From Caballeronia sp. dw_276 (GTDB lineage: Bacteria > Pseudomonadota > Gammaproteobacteria > Burkholderiales > Burkholderiaceae), in assembly GCF_018449635.1 (NCBI RefSeq), contig NZ_JAAVUV010000005.1, positions 62,001 through 126,000 on the forward strand: DNA of 64,000 bases, written 5' to 3'. Each line of letters begins with the position of its first letter. The stretch's first letter is position 1. Below the pieces are notes generated by a model that did not search any database, had not been told where the DNA came from, and saw only the letters and a program-made list of their open reading frames with translations. A program made the position numbers and the translations under genes. This document shows positions 1 to 8,274 of the stretch, piece after piece.

Positions 1-34
1 TGCGTACATCGACCGCGCGGATGATTGAATTCAT
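1..34 (-). CDS. 5' end of the next gene of the amino-acid ABC operon (probable ATP-binding subunit)
   Basis: Only the first eleven codons are in the window; they read MNSIIRAVDVR on the minus strand. An AAGGAGA ribosome binding site lies 8 bases before the ATG at 34. The gene follows the permease at 49-924 after a short gap. In this transporter family a permease is commonly followed by its ATPase, and ATPases often open with a short strand of this kind. The start is well supported; the product is inferred from position. Confidence 0.5.
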   Translation of the reverse strand, partial: MNSIIRAVDVR

Positions 35-48
35 AGTCGATGTCTCCT

Positions 49-924
49 TCATTGCCGGCCCGACGGACGACCCGCGCCGCGTGCGTAAAACCGTTCCACG
101 CGCGATTGCATGAACGAGAGCACGGTCACCACGACGAGATACCAGATGCCGGCGACCATCAGCAATTCGATCACGCGCGCATTGGCGTAGTAGATGTTCT
201 CGGCGTTGTGCAGCATTTCGGCATACTGGATCACGCTCGCGAGCGACGTCAGCTTGACCATGCCGACAAGTTCGTTGCCAATAGGCGGCACGATCACGCG
301 CATGGCTTGCGGCAGGATGATCCGGCGCAGCGCCTGCAGCCTCGGCATGCCGATGGACTTTGCCGCTTCGTACTGGCCGGTATCGACGGAAAGCAAACCG
401 GCGCGCACCACTTCCGACGTGTACGCCCCCTGGTTGATGCCAAGCCCGAGCAAGGCCGCCAAGAACGGTGTCATGATGTCGACGGTGCGAAACTCGAAGA
501 GCCCGGGAACGCCTACCGACGGAAACACGAGCGCAAGGTTGAACCACAGCAGCAACTGCAGGATCACCGGCGTGCCGCGAAAGAGCCATACATAGGCTTG
601 CGCGACCGTCTGAAGGACCGGGTTGGTCGAGAGCCGCATGATCGCGGTGATCACGCCGAGCGCCACGCCAAGCGCCATGGCGAGGACGGTCATGATGATC
701 GTGTTGCCGAGGCCGGTCAGGATCGATTTCGCTGTGAAGAAGCGCGCAACGTACTTCCATTCGATCTGCCCATGCGCAAACGCGAGGCCGATGTACACCA
801 CGAAGGCCAGGATGAGTGCGGACGCCACATATCGTCCCCAATGGCGTCTGCGCACATATTCGAGTTGCGTGGCGTCGTCGGCGATCATGTCCGCGGGCGC
901 GACTTCCTTCGATGCACTCAGCAT
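49..924 (-). CDS. Polar amino-acid ABC transporter permease (HisM/GlnP type)
   Basis: Inner-membrane subunit of an importer for a polar amino acid or related compound, 291 residues. After a charged N-terminus there is one membrane segment, then the binding-protein-dependent permease domain. The EAA loop that docks the ATPase reads EAAKSIGMPRLQALRRI. The start at 924 is chosen over 951 because GGAGGT lies 5 bases upstream of it; this ATG sits directly before the argH stop (ATGCTGA), so the genes are translationally coupled. Co-transcription with an argininosuccinate lyase and a divergent LysR gene suggests an arginine-, citrulline- or argininosuccinate-like substrate, which is inference. No binding-protein gene is visible here. 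Confidence 0.85.
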   Translation of the reverse strand: MLSASKEVAPADMIADDATQLEYVRRRHWGRYVASALILAFVVYIGLAFAHGQIEWKYVARFFTAKSILTGLGNTIIMTVLAMALGVALGVITAIMRLSTNPVLQTVAQAYVWLFRGTPVILQLLLWFNLALVFPSVGVPGLFEFRTVDIMTPFLAALLGLGINQGAYTSEVVRAGLLSVDTGQYEAAKSIGMPRLQALRRIILPQAMRVIVPPIGNELVGMVKLTSLASVIQYAEMLHNAENIYYANARVIELLMVAGIWYLVVVTVLSFMQSRVERFYARGAGRPSGRQ

Positions 925-2345
925 TGCGGACCTCCGTATGACGTCGCCCATGCGAGTTGTTGGTCGAGCGCTGCCTGAAGACGCGCGATTTGTTCTTTCA
1001 CGCGAACTGGCGCCGTACCACCGTAGCCGCTGCGCGCCGCAACCGCGGCATCCAGCGTGACGTGATCGAGCACGGCGGCCTCGAGCCGGGTATCGACTTT
1101 AGCGAGCGTCTGAACCGATACCTCCGCGAGTTCGATGCCCTGCTCCTCGCACACCTTCACGAGCGCGCCAGTGATCTCGTGCGCTTCGCTGAATGGCACG
1201 CCGCGCAACGCAAGCCAGTCCGCGACTTCGGTCGCGAGCGTGAAACCGAGCGGCGCCTGACGACGCATTTCCTCCACGTTCACATGCATCGTGCGGATCA
1301 TGCCGGCCATGGCGGGCAGCACGAGTTCGAGCGTATCGATACTGTCGAACGCCGCGATCTTGTCTTCCGCGAGGTCGCGGTTGTACGCGAGCGGCAAGGA
1401 CTTCAAAGTGGCAAGCAAGCCGCTCAGATTGCCGATCAAACGCCCCGCCTTGCCGCGCGTCAGCTCCGCAATATCCGAATTCTTTTTCTGCGGCATGATC
1501 GAACTGCCGGTTGCGTAGCCGTCGTCGAGCGCGACCCAGCCGAACTGGCGCGATGTCCACAGGATCACTTCCTCCGAAAGCCGCGACAGGTTCACAGACA
1601 ACATGCTCGCAACGAACACGAATTCGGCGACGTGATCGCGCGAAGCGACTGCATCGATGGAGTTTTCGCACGGCGCGTCATACCCGAGTTCCTTCGCCGA
1701 TAATTCAGGCCGCCTGCAGATCGCCGATCCCGCCAGCGCCGCCGCGCCCAACGGCGAGCGCGCGCTGCGCCGGTCCCAGTCGACGAGCCTGTCGATATCG
1801 CGGTAAATGGACTGCGCATGCGCGAGCAAGTGATGCGCGAACACAATCGGCTGTGCGGGCTGCAGATGCGTGAAGCCGGCGCTTACGCTATGCACGTGCG
1901 CGTTCGCCTGCTCGATTAATGCATTCTGCAAATCGATGACCGCCTGCGTGAGCGTACGGGCCTTATCGCGGAGAAAGAGCCGCAGATCATTCGCTGCTTG
2001 ATCGTTGCGTGAGCGGCCGGCGCGCAACTTCCCTCCTGTTGCGCCGAGACGTTGCGTCAGTTCGCGTTCCAGGAAGGTGTGCACGTCTTCGTCGTCGAGA
2101 GTGGGCCCAACTTCGCCCGAGAGGAACTGCGCCTCGAGCGTGTCCATCTCTTTTAGCAATAGCTGCAACTCATCGGCATTGAGGATTTCCGCGCGATGGA
2201 GTTCTTGCGCATGCGCCCGGGACCCGGCGAGATCGTAAGGAGCAAGCCTGAAAAAGCTCGGGTCCGACCGTGACAGCGCAGTGAGCGCCGCCGACGGGCC
2301 GGTCTTGAAGCGTCCACCCCACAGCCGGTCTGAATGTTGGCTCAT
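918..2345 (-). CDS. argH: Argininosuccinate lyase, probably a transport-linked paralogue
   Basis: Member of the fumarase/aspartase superfamily, 475 residues. Argininosuccinate lyase splits argininosuccinate into arginine and fumarate. The superfamily signature GSSIMPQKKN is intact, as are the N-terminal DRLWGGRF and the RSRNDQ segment typical of ArgH. The start at 2345 is preferred because it gives the usual MSQHSDRLWGGRF terminus and has AGGGAGA just upstream; a longer frame would add 22 unusual residues. It is not beside other arginine biosynthesis genes but leads an operon with an amino-acid ABC permease, opposite a LysR gene. It may therefore be a second copy used for catabolism, or act on another aspartate-type adduct. 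Confidence 0.85.
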   Translation of the reverse strand: MSQHSDRLWGGRFKTGPSAALTALSRSDPSFFRLAPYDLAGSRAHAQELHRAEILNADELQLLLKEMDTLEAQFLSGEVGPTLDDEDVHTFLERELTQRLGATGGKLRAGRSRNDQAANDLRLFLRDKARTLTQAVIDLQNALIEQANAHVHSVSAGFTHLQPAQPIVFAHHLLAHAQSIYRDIDRLVDWDRRSARSPLGAAALAGSAICRRPELSAKELGYDAPCENSIDAVASRDHVAEFVFVASMLSVNLSRLSEEVILWTSRQFGWVALDDGYATGSSIMPQKKNSDIAELTRGKAGRLIGNLSGLLATLKSLPLAYNRDLAEDKIAAFDSIDTLELVLPAMAGMIRTMHVNVEEMRRQAPLGFTLATEVADWLALRGVPFSEAHEITGALVKVCEEQGIELAEVSVQTLAKVDTRLEAAVLDHVTLDAAVAARSGYGGTAPVRVKEQIARLQAALDQQLAWATSYGGPQC

Positions 2346-2439
2346 GCGAAATCTCCCTGGAACGGATTGTTTGCAGCCGTGGACGACGATCAAGAACCCA
2401 ACCGCCCGCACGATTCAACCGATTTTATGAACGCCAATT

Positions 2440-2476
2440 TTTTACCGACAAACGGTAAAATCTCATGGTTACCATG
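2440..2476. promoter_or_regulatory. Two adjacent inverted repeats between argH and the LysR gene
   Basis: Two perfect palindromes sit side by side in the 145-base divergent gap. The first pairs TTTTACCG (2440-2447) with CGGTAAAA (2453-2460) around 5 bases. The second is CATGGTTACCATG at 2464-2476. LysR regulators often bind such paired dyads between their own gene and the target operon, so these are good operator candidates. The repeats are seen directly; binding is inferred. Confidence 0.5.
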
Positions 2477-2490
2477 CACAACTTGCATAA

Positions 2491-3384
2491 ATGAAAATCG
2501 AGCGATATCCACCGTTCAACGTGCTGCAGTCGCTGCTGGTGGTCGCACGCTGCGGCAATTTCACGGCCGCTTCACAGCAGTTGTTCCTGAGCCAGAGCGC
2601 CGTCAGCAGGCACATCCAGCAGATCGAGGAGTACTTCGGCTGCGCGCTTTTCGTGCGCCATACGCGCATGGTCGTGCCGACGGCGGAGTGCCAGCGGCTG
2701 GTTCCCATCGTCGAGGAATTGCTTGCAACGGCCCGCCGATCCATGCACGTCACGAGCACAGGCGGCCAGACCGTGACCTTGCGCGTGACGCCCACGCTCG
2801 CCGCGCGCTGGCTGATGCCGCGTCTGCCGAGCTTCTATGCGGATGTGCCTGGCACGCAGCTCAATATCGATACCGCTTGGTTCCTGCCGACGAATTTCGG
2901 CGAAGGCACGCTCGATGCCGCCATTCTCTTCGGCAACGGCCGCTGGGATGGACTGGAGGCGACCTGCCTGATGCGCGAAAGGTTGACGCCCGTATGTTCG
3001 CCGCAGACGGCGCACGGCGAGCCACCTTTGCGCACGCCCGCGGATCTGAAGCAGCACACGCTGCTTCATTCGAGCTTCGGGCGACGCGGCTGGATGTTAT
3101 GGCTGCAGCAGGAAAGCGATGAACTTGCGGCGCATACGTATCGTGAGCAGGTCTTCGATACGCTCGACCTCGCGTTCGGTGCTGCCGTTCGCGGAATGGG
3201 CGTGGCGCTGGGGGATTTGAATCTGGTGCAGGAGAATTTGTCGAACGGCGCGCTGGTGGCGCCATTCGAGCGCGTGCTGGAATCGGGCTCGGGTTATTAC
3301 CTCGTGCATCCGCCGCGCAATGAGTATCGCGAGAAGCTCAGGCCGCTTCTCGCGTGGCTGCAGGGAATTGCAGCGCTGGATTAA
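2491..3384 (+). CDS. LysR-family transcriptional regulator (GcvA-like)
   Basis: DNA-binding regulator of 297 residues. The N-terminal winged helix-turn-helix spans about residues 8-65 (FTAASQQLFLSQSAVSRHIQQIE is in this stretch), followed by a LysR substrate-binding domain with the RVTPTLAARWLMPRL start typical of GcvA-like members. It diverges from the argH-ABC operon, so it probably controls that operon, with an amino acid as coinducer. No clear ribosome binding site precedes the ATG. Its TAA overlaps the stop of the convergent serine hydrolase gene on the other strand (TTAA). Confidence 0.85.
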   Translation: MKIERYPPFNVLQSLLVVARCGNFTAASQQLFLSQSAVSRHIQQIEEYFGCALFVRHTRMVVPTAECQRLVPIVEELLATARRSMHVTSTGGQTVTLRVTPTLAARWLMPRLPSFYADVPGTQLNIDTAWFLPTNFGEGTLDAAILFGNGRWDGLEATCLMRERLTPVCSPQTAHGEPPLRTPADLKQHTLLHSSFGRRGWMLWLQQESDELAAHTYREQVFDTLDLAFGAAVRGMGVALGDLNLVQENLSNGALVAPFERVLESGSGYYLVHPPRNEYREKLRPLLAWLQGIAALD

Positions 3385-4475
3385 CGCGTCAATACCTCGT
3401 CCACCGCTTTCAAAACCAGACCAAAAAACTCGTCGGCGTGAGCGGAATTCAACCAGCGAACGACTACCGCCATCTTCCGCTCCGGCTCGATCCACATGAA
3501 CGAACTGCCCGCGCCGATCGCAAAATAACTCGATGCCGGCACGCTCGGAAACACGCGGCGTTCGTGATTGAGCCATACGAGATAACCGTAATAAGGCGCG
3601 AGACCGCAAGGCGTTTGCATGCGCGTGATCCATTCGCGCGAGATGATTTGCCGCCCGTCGACCTTTCCGTCATTAACAAAAATCTGAGCCACTTTTAGCT
3701 GATCATTCGCGCTGATCGACAAGCCGCCGCCCCAGTGCGTGCCGCCTGGCACCGATTGCACGCGCTGACCGTTAATATAGACCCACGCGTTGTCATAACC
3801 GACCCAGTTCCAGTTATCGCTGGCACCGGCGGGGCGCATGATCGCTTCGCGAAATACATCGGGCAACGGCCGTCCAAACAGATGCAGCAGCGCGAGCGAC
3901 AACTGGTTGATCCGCACGTCGTTGTATTCCCAGTACGTGCCGGGCGTCTGCACCGGCCGCAGGTCGCCCTTCTTGCCATTGGGCGGCGCACCGAACGTCA
4001 CCGCCCGATAATGATCCGCCTGGTCCGGAAGGCCGAAATAGTCGCCCGTCCATTCGCTCGTCTGCTGCAGCAATTGCGCCCATGTGACCTGGGCGTTGTG
4101 TTCATCGTCGAAACCGATGCCGGGCACGCGCTTTTGCACCGGCTCATTTACATCCGGCAGCAGGCCGCGGTCGTGCGCGACGCCCGCAAGCAAAGCCAGA
4201 TACGTCTTGGCGATACTGAACGTGAGATCGGCACGATCCGGTTCGCCCCAGGACGTCAACAAACGGCCATCGACGGAAATCGCGCCCGACACCGGCCCGC
4301 GATCATGCACCGGTCCGAGCAGCGTGTTCCAGGGAGGAGGATCGTTGGGATGAACGCCCCACATGCCTTTCACACTGCGATCCCAGGCAGTTTCGTGGTC
4401 GTTGGAAAACTGGATGGCGTCCTTCATGGCCTGCGGTAAATCCTTTTGCATGTCGTTCATTTCCAAGGTGTTCAT
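3381..4475 (-). CDS. Serine hydrolase of the beta-lactamase class C / penicillin-binding-protein family
   Basis: 364-residue hydrolase of the beta-lactamase superfamily. The nucleophile motif SxxK is present as SIAK (in TFSIAKTYLA), and EYNDVRINQ fits the second, Tyr-containing motif with Asp in place of the usual Asn. No obvious signal peptide, so probably cytoplasmic. Known relatives include esterases, D-aminopeptidases and 6-aminohexanoate-dimer hydrolase. It follows the MHS transporter by 9 bases and is the last gene of an operon headed by an M20 peptidase, so an amide or ester substrate taken up by that carrier is likely. The exact start among three Met codons near the N-terminus is unsettled. 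Confidence 0.75.
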   Translation of the reverse strand: MNTLEMNDMQKDLPQAMKDAIQFSNDHETAWDRSVKGMWGVHPNDPPPWNTLLGPVHDRGPVSGAISVDGRLLTSWGEPDRADLTFSIAKTYLALLAGVAHDRGLLPDVNEPVQKRVPGIGFDDEHNAQVTWAQLLQQTSEWTGDYFGLPDQADHYRAVTFGAPPNGKKGDLRPVQTPGTYWEYNDVRINQLSLALLHLFGRPLPDVFREAIMRPAGASDNWNWVGYDNAWVYINGQRVQSVPGGTHWGGGLSISANDQLKVAQIFVNDGKVDGRQIISREWITRMQTPCGLAPYYGYLVWLNHERRVFPSVPASSYFAIGAGSSFMWIEPERKMAVVVRWLNSAHADEFFGLVLKAVDEVLTR

Positions 4476-4484
4476 CGAACTGAA

Positions 4485-5771
4485 TCAGTGCACTTTCAGG
4501 CGTTTGCGCGCCCATACCAATGTGAAAAGACTAATGATGGCGGCGAGCATCAGGTACAAACCCGGCGCGAGGTTGTTACCCGTCAGCGCAATCAGCGAAG
4601 CAACGGCAAGCGGCGTGAAACCGCCGAATAGGGTGGTGCCTACGTTGTAGCCCACCGCCATGCCTGTGGTGCGCGTGCGGGTTGGAAACAGGTCCGACAT
4701 CAGCGCGGGAATCGGCGCGAAATAAATAGCCTTGAGCACCGCGACCCAGACCACGGCGGCGAGCAGCGTCAGCATGGACGGATGCGCGTTCATGAACATG
4801 AAAGCCGGATAAATGGTGACGAAGAAGAGCGACCCGGCGCCCAGCATGATGCGCGTGCGGCCGACTTTATCGGACCAGTGGCCGACCATTGGCGTGAGCA
4901 CCATCACGATAAACCCCGCTGCGAGCGTCGCGATAAACCCGGACGATGGCGAGAGTCCAAGCTGGCGCGATGCATACGTCGGCATGTACAGCAACATGTA
5001 GTTTGCAGTCGTCGTAAGCACGAGCGAGCCGATGGAAACCAGCAGCCGTTCCTTCTGCGTCGCGAGGACTTCACGGATCGGCGACGCTGCCGTTGCGGTG
5101 CGTTCGAACTCCGGCGTTTCATCGACATGACGACGGATATACATGCCAACCGGACCAATCAGCAATCCGAATAAGAACGGAATCCGCCATCCCCAGCCTT
5201 CGAGCTGCGCGGGTGTCAGCGTGCTTGTCAACACCGCGCCGAACGCCGATGCAACCAGCACGCTCGCGCCCTGACTCGCAAATTGCCAGCTCGCCATGAA
5301 GCCGCTGCGCGCGGGCGCGTGCTCGGTCAGGAACGCGGTCGAACTGCCAAATTCGCCGCCAGCAGAAAAGCCCTGCAACAGCCGCGATGCAAAGATGCCG
5401 ATGGGCGCGAGCACGCCGATCGCCGCATAGCTCGGCATCAAGGCGACCATGCCGGTGCCAAGCGTCATCATCGCGATGGACAATGTCAGCGACGCCTTGC
5501 GGCCCTTGCGATCACTGTAGGAACCGAGCACGAACGCGCCAACCGGACGCGCGAGATACGAGAGCGCGAAAGTGCCGAGGGTCAGCAGCAGCGAGACGGT
5601 TTTATCGGTAGTTGGGAAAAACAGTTTCGAGAGCGTTGCCGCAAAATAACCGTAGACCACGAGGTCGTAGAACTCGAGCGCATTGCCTATCGATGTTGCG
5701 GCTATCAGCTTGTAGATGCCCGTGTGGCGCTTTGCATCCGGAATGACGGTGGTGGCCGTGTCGGTGCTCAT
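4485..5771 (-). CDS. MFS transporter, metabolite:H+ symporter (MHS) family
   Basis: 428 residues with about 12 membrane segments. The loop between segments 2 and 3 carries the MFS signature in the form GSYSDRKGRKASL, and the beginning IAATSIGNALEFYDL is typical of the MHS group (citrate, proline/betaine, dicarboxylate and shikimate carriers). The start overlaps the stop of the M20 peptidase gene in an ATGA, so the two are coupled. It probably imports the compound that the peptidase and the serine hydrolase act on; the substrate cannot be read from the sequence. Confidence 0.85.
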   Translation of the reverse strand: MSTDTATTVIPDAKRHTGIYKLIAATSIGNALEFYDLVVYGYFAATLSKLFFPTTDKTVSLLLTLGTFALSYLARPVGAFVLGSYSDRKGRKASLTLSIAMMTLGTGMVALMPSYAAIGVLAPIGIFASRLLQGFSAGGEFGSSTAFLTEHAPARSGFMASWQFASQGASVLVASAFGAVLTSTLTPAQLEGWGWRIPFLFGLLIGPVGMYIRRHVDETPEFERTATAASPIREVLATQKERLLVSIGSLVLTTTANYMLLYMPTYASRQLGLSPSSGFIATLAAGFIVMVLTPMVGHWSDKVGRTRIMLGAGSLFFVTIYPAFMFMNAHPSMLTLLAAVVWVAVLKAIYFAPIPALMSDLFPTRTRTTGMAVGYNVGTTLFGGFTPLAVASLIALTGNNLAPGLYLMLAAIISLFTLVWARKRLKVH

Positions 5772-7189
5772 CGCGTATTCCCCGCAGCTTGATTCATGGG
5801 GGCCGCGCCTGGAACACCTTGCTCGCCAAGGTCCCAGAAGAGCCCGGCCATGATGCGCAAACCTTCCTCGACTACCGGCCCGAGCATGTGTTCATCCGGC
5901 GCGTGTTGCGAGCATCCGGGATACGAATGCGGCACCCAGAGCGTCGGCATGCCGATGATCTCCGCGAAGACATCGTTGGGAAGCGTCCCGCCGAGATTCG
6001 GCAACAGCACGGGCTTCTTGCCGGTGGTCTGTGCGAGCGAATTCAGCCCCCACTGGACCCAGGCGTTGTCCGGGTCCACGCGGGTCGCCGGCGCACCGCG
6101 GTCGACATCGATATGGACCATGCCGAATCCATGCTCGTCCAGATGACGGCGCACGGTCTGCTCGAGGTCCTCCCAGTTCGTGCCGACCACGAAGCGGATC
6201 TGCATATACGCGAAGGCGTGCGGCGGTATCGCATTGACGGGCTTCTCGGGATTGCCGGTACGGAACGCCAGCACTTCGAGATTGTTCCAGCCGAACACGC
6301 GTTCGGAGGGCGTGAGACCGGGTTCGCCGTAATCGGTATCGACTTCCGGTTCGCCCGGGTTGCCGCCTACAACGATTCCATCCAGCGCACGCCGCACCGC
6401 TTGCGGCACTTCGGGTGGACGCAGGCCTTCAACCAGAATGCGGCCGTTCTGATCGACCATCGATGCAATTGCGTTTGCCAGCACCACGCCCGGATTGCGC
6501 AGCAAGCCACCCCAGTTCCCCGAATGATGACCACCCTCGCGCAGATTCACGGTGAGCTTGAAGTTCACGAGTCCGCGTGAACCAAGAAAGATCGTGGGGC
6601 GCGCCGCGCCGAGGCGCGGGCCATCCGAAGCGATCAGGACATCGGCCTTGAGTTCGTCGCGCAAGGTTTCGCACACGGCGTGCAGGCCGGGCGAGCCGAC
6701 CTCTTCGCCGGTTTCGAAAAGCAGCTTGAGGTTGAAGCCGAGCTGCCCATTGCGTGCGTCGAGCACGGCCTTCAGCGCGGCGAGGTTGATGCTGTGCTGG
6801 CCCTTGTTGTCGGCGGTGCCGCGGCCATACCAGTGATCGTCGACAACAGTGACCTGCCAGGGCGACAAACCCTCGCGCCATTGCGCGTCATATCCTCTGA
6901 CGACATCGCCGTGACCGTATGTCAGCACGGTGGGCAGTTCGTCGCTTTCCTTGCGATGTGCAACCAGAAACGGCCCCGCGCCGGGCGCCGGGTTATCGAC
7001 CAGCCGTGACGTGAATCCCAGTTCGGCCAGCAACGGCGCGATTTCATCGACCAAATACGCGCTCAGCAACGGACCGCTTTCCGGCTCCTGACTTTCCGTA
7101 CGAAACGCCACGCGGCGACGCAGGTCTTCGAGAAAAGCGCCGGAATCGTACAGGTCGGCAGCGGCTTGAATAGCGGACTCGCGTGTCAC
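5768..7189 (-). CDS. M20 family metallopeptidase / amidohydrolase
   Basis: 473-residue zinc peptidase of the ArgE/DapE/carnosinase family. Metal and catalytic motifs are in order: GHGDVV (His and Asp), GRGTADNKGQ (bridging Asp), ETGEEVGSPG (paired Glu) and a late His in SQHAP. A dimerisation domain lies between the two halves of the catalytic domain. Such enzymes remove amino acids from dipeptides or acyl groups from N-acyl amino acids. First gene of an operon with an MHS carrier and a serine hydrolase, divergent from a LysR gene. The length fits the dipeptidase branch better than ArgE. Confidence 0.85.
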   Translation of the reverse strand: MTRESAIQAAADLYDSGAFLEDLRRRVAFRTESQEPESGPLLSAYLVDEIAPLLAELGFTSRLVDNPAPGAGPFLVAHRKESDELPTVLTYGHGDVVRGYDAQWREGLSPWQVTVVDDHWYGRGTADNKGQHSINLAALKAVLDARNGQLGFNLKLLFETGEEVGSPGLHAVCETLRDELKADVLIASDGPRLGAARPTIFLGSRGLVNFKLTVNLREGGHHSGNWGGLLRNPGVVLANAIASMVDQNGRILVEGLRPPEVPQAVRRALDGIVVGGNPGEPEVDTDYGEPGLTPSERVFGWNNLEVLAFRTGNPEKPVNAIPPHAFAYMQIRFVVGTNWEDLEQTVRRHLDEHGFGMVHIDVDRGAPATRVDPDNAWVQWGLNSLAQTTGKKPVLLPNLGGTLPNDVFAEIIGMPTLWVPHSYPGCSQHAPDEHMLGPVVEEGLRIMAGLFWDLGEQGVPGAAPMNQAAGNTR

Positions 7190-7315
7190 TTCTTTCTCCA
7201 GTGAAGCGCGCCTTCAGGCAAACAAGGCACGCCGGTTCTTCAGGTAGAAAAAATCGATGACGCGATCTTGATACCGCCGATATTTATGGACAATGACAAT
7301 ATTTGGCAGTTTCCG

Positions 7316-7330
7316 TTGCCAAAAAGGCAA
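7316..7330. promoter_or_regulatory. Inverted repeat TTGCC-N5-GGCAA, candidate LysR operator
   Basis: TTGCC at 7316-7320 and GGCAA at 7326-7330 flank five A. It lies 38 bases before the LysR start at 7369, within the 179-base divergent gap to the M20 operon. Size and position fit a LysR autoregulatory site. Seen directly; binding is inferred. Confidence 0.35.
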
Positions 7331-7368
7331 AGCTCCCGGTACTGAATCGCTTTCGATAGAGACGCATC

Positions 7369-8274
7369 ATGCAAACCACCGCGCTACGATATTTCCTGGA
7401 AGTTGCTCGAAGCGGCTCGCTGAGCAAGGCGTCCGAGCGCCTGTTCGTGGCCGTCTCGGCGATAAGCCGACAGGTCGCGAAGCTGGAAGACGAGATGGGC
7501 GTGCCCTTGTTCGAGCGCCGGCCGCGCGGCATGGTGCTGAGCGAAGCCGGCCGCCTCCTTGCCGCGCACGCTCACCGCAGCCTGATGGAACAGGAACGTG
7601 TAACGGAAGAAATCCGCGGGCTGACGACCGAAAGCCGCGCGACGATCCGCGTGGCGAGCTCGGAAGGCGTTGCGCGTGATTTTCTGCCGCAGGTCTTCGC
7701 GCACTTCCTGAAGAGCTGGCCCGCCGCGCATTTTCAGCTCGATGTCGCCGCGCCCACCGAGGCGACGCAGCACGTTCGCGACGGCACCGCCGATATCGCC
7801 GTATGCTTCAGCGTCGCTCCGGAGAAAGACGTGAACGTGCATTACGCACAGCGGGCGCCGATTTTCGCGCTGGTCACGCAGGATCATCCGCTCGCCGAGA
7901 AAGAGTCGGTATCTCTGGCGGATCTCACGCCATGGCCACTTGCGATCTACGGCGAAGGCGTGACCGTGCGCCAATTATTCGATATCTCCTGCAGCCTGGA
8001 AGGCCTCAACTTCGAGCCTGTGTTCGTGAGCAATTACGGCGGCGCGCTGCAAAGCTTCGTCCAGCAGACGCAGGCCGTGACGTTCGTGGGTTATCTGACG
8101 GTACGCAGCCGCCTCAAGCCCGACAAGATGGCGGCCATTCCAATCAGCAATCCGGAGTTGCATCAGCGCACGCTGCAAGTACAGACCATGGCCGGGCGGA
8201 CGTTGCCTAAAGCCGTAGGCGCATTTCTGGATTTGCTGATTGCGGCAATCCACGATCCTTCGTGTCTTGAGTGA
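7369..8274 (+). CDS. LysR-family transcriptional regulator
   Basis: 301 residues. The helix-turn-helix lies near residues 16-36 (SLSKASERLFVAVSAISRQ), followed by a LysR effector domain. It diverges from the M20 / MHS / serine hydrolase operon and probably regulates it. Its last 68 bases overlap the 3' end of the convergent mxaL gene, an unusually long overlap for two well-supported reading frames. Confidence 0.85.
   Translation: MQTTALRYFLEVARSGSLSKASERLFVAVSAISRQVAKLEDEMGVPLFERRPRGMVLSEAGRLLAAHAHRSLMEQERVTEEIRGLTTESRATIRVASSEGVARDFLPQVFAHFLKSWPAAHFQLDVAAPTEATQHVRDGTADIAVCFSVAPEKDVNVHYAQRAPIFALVTQDHPLAEKESVSLADLTPWPLAIYGEGVTVRQLFDISCSLEGLNFEPVFVSNYGGALQSFVQQTQAVTFVGYLTVRSRLKPDKMAAIPISNPELHQRTLQVQTMAGRTLPKAVGAFLDLLIAAIHDPSCLE

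Noticed and set aside
40..978. Long plus-strand open frame of 312 codons
   Set aside because: It lies opposite the ABC permease, which has clear family motifs and a ribosome site; composition is Arg/His-rich as in antisense shadows of high-GC genes.
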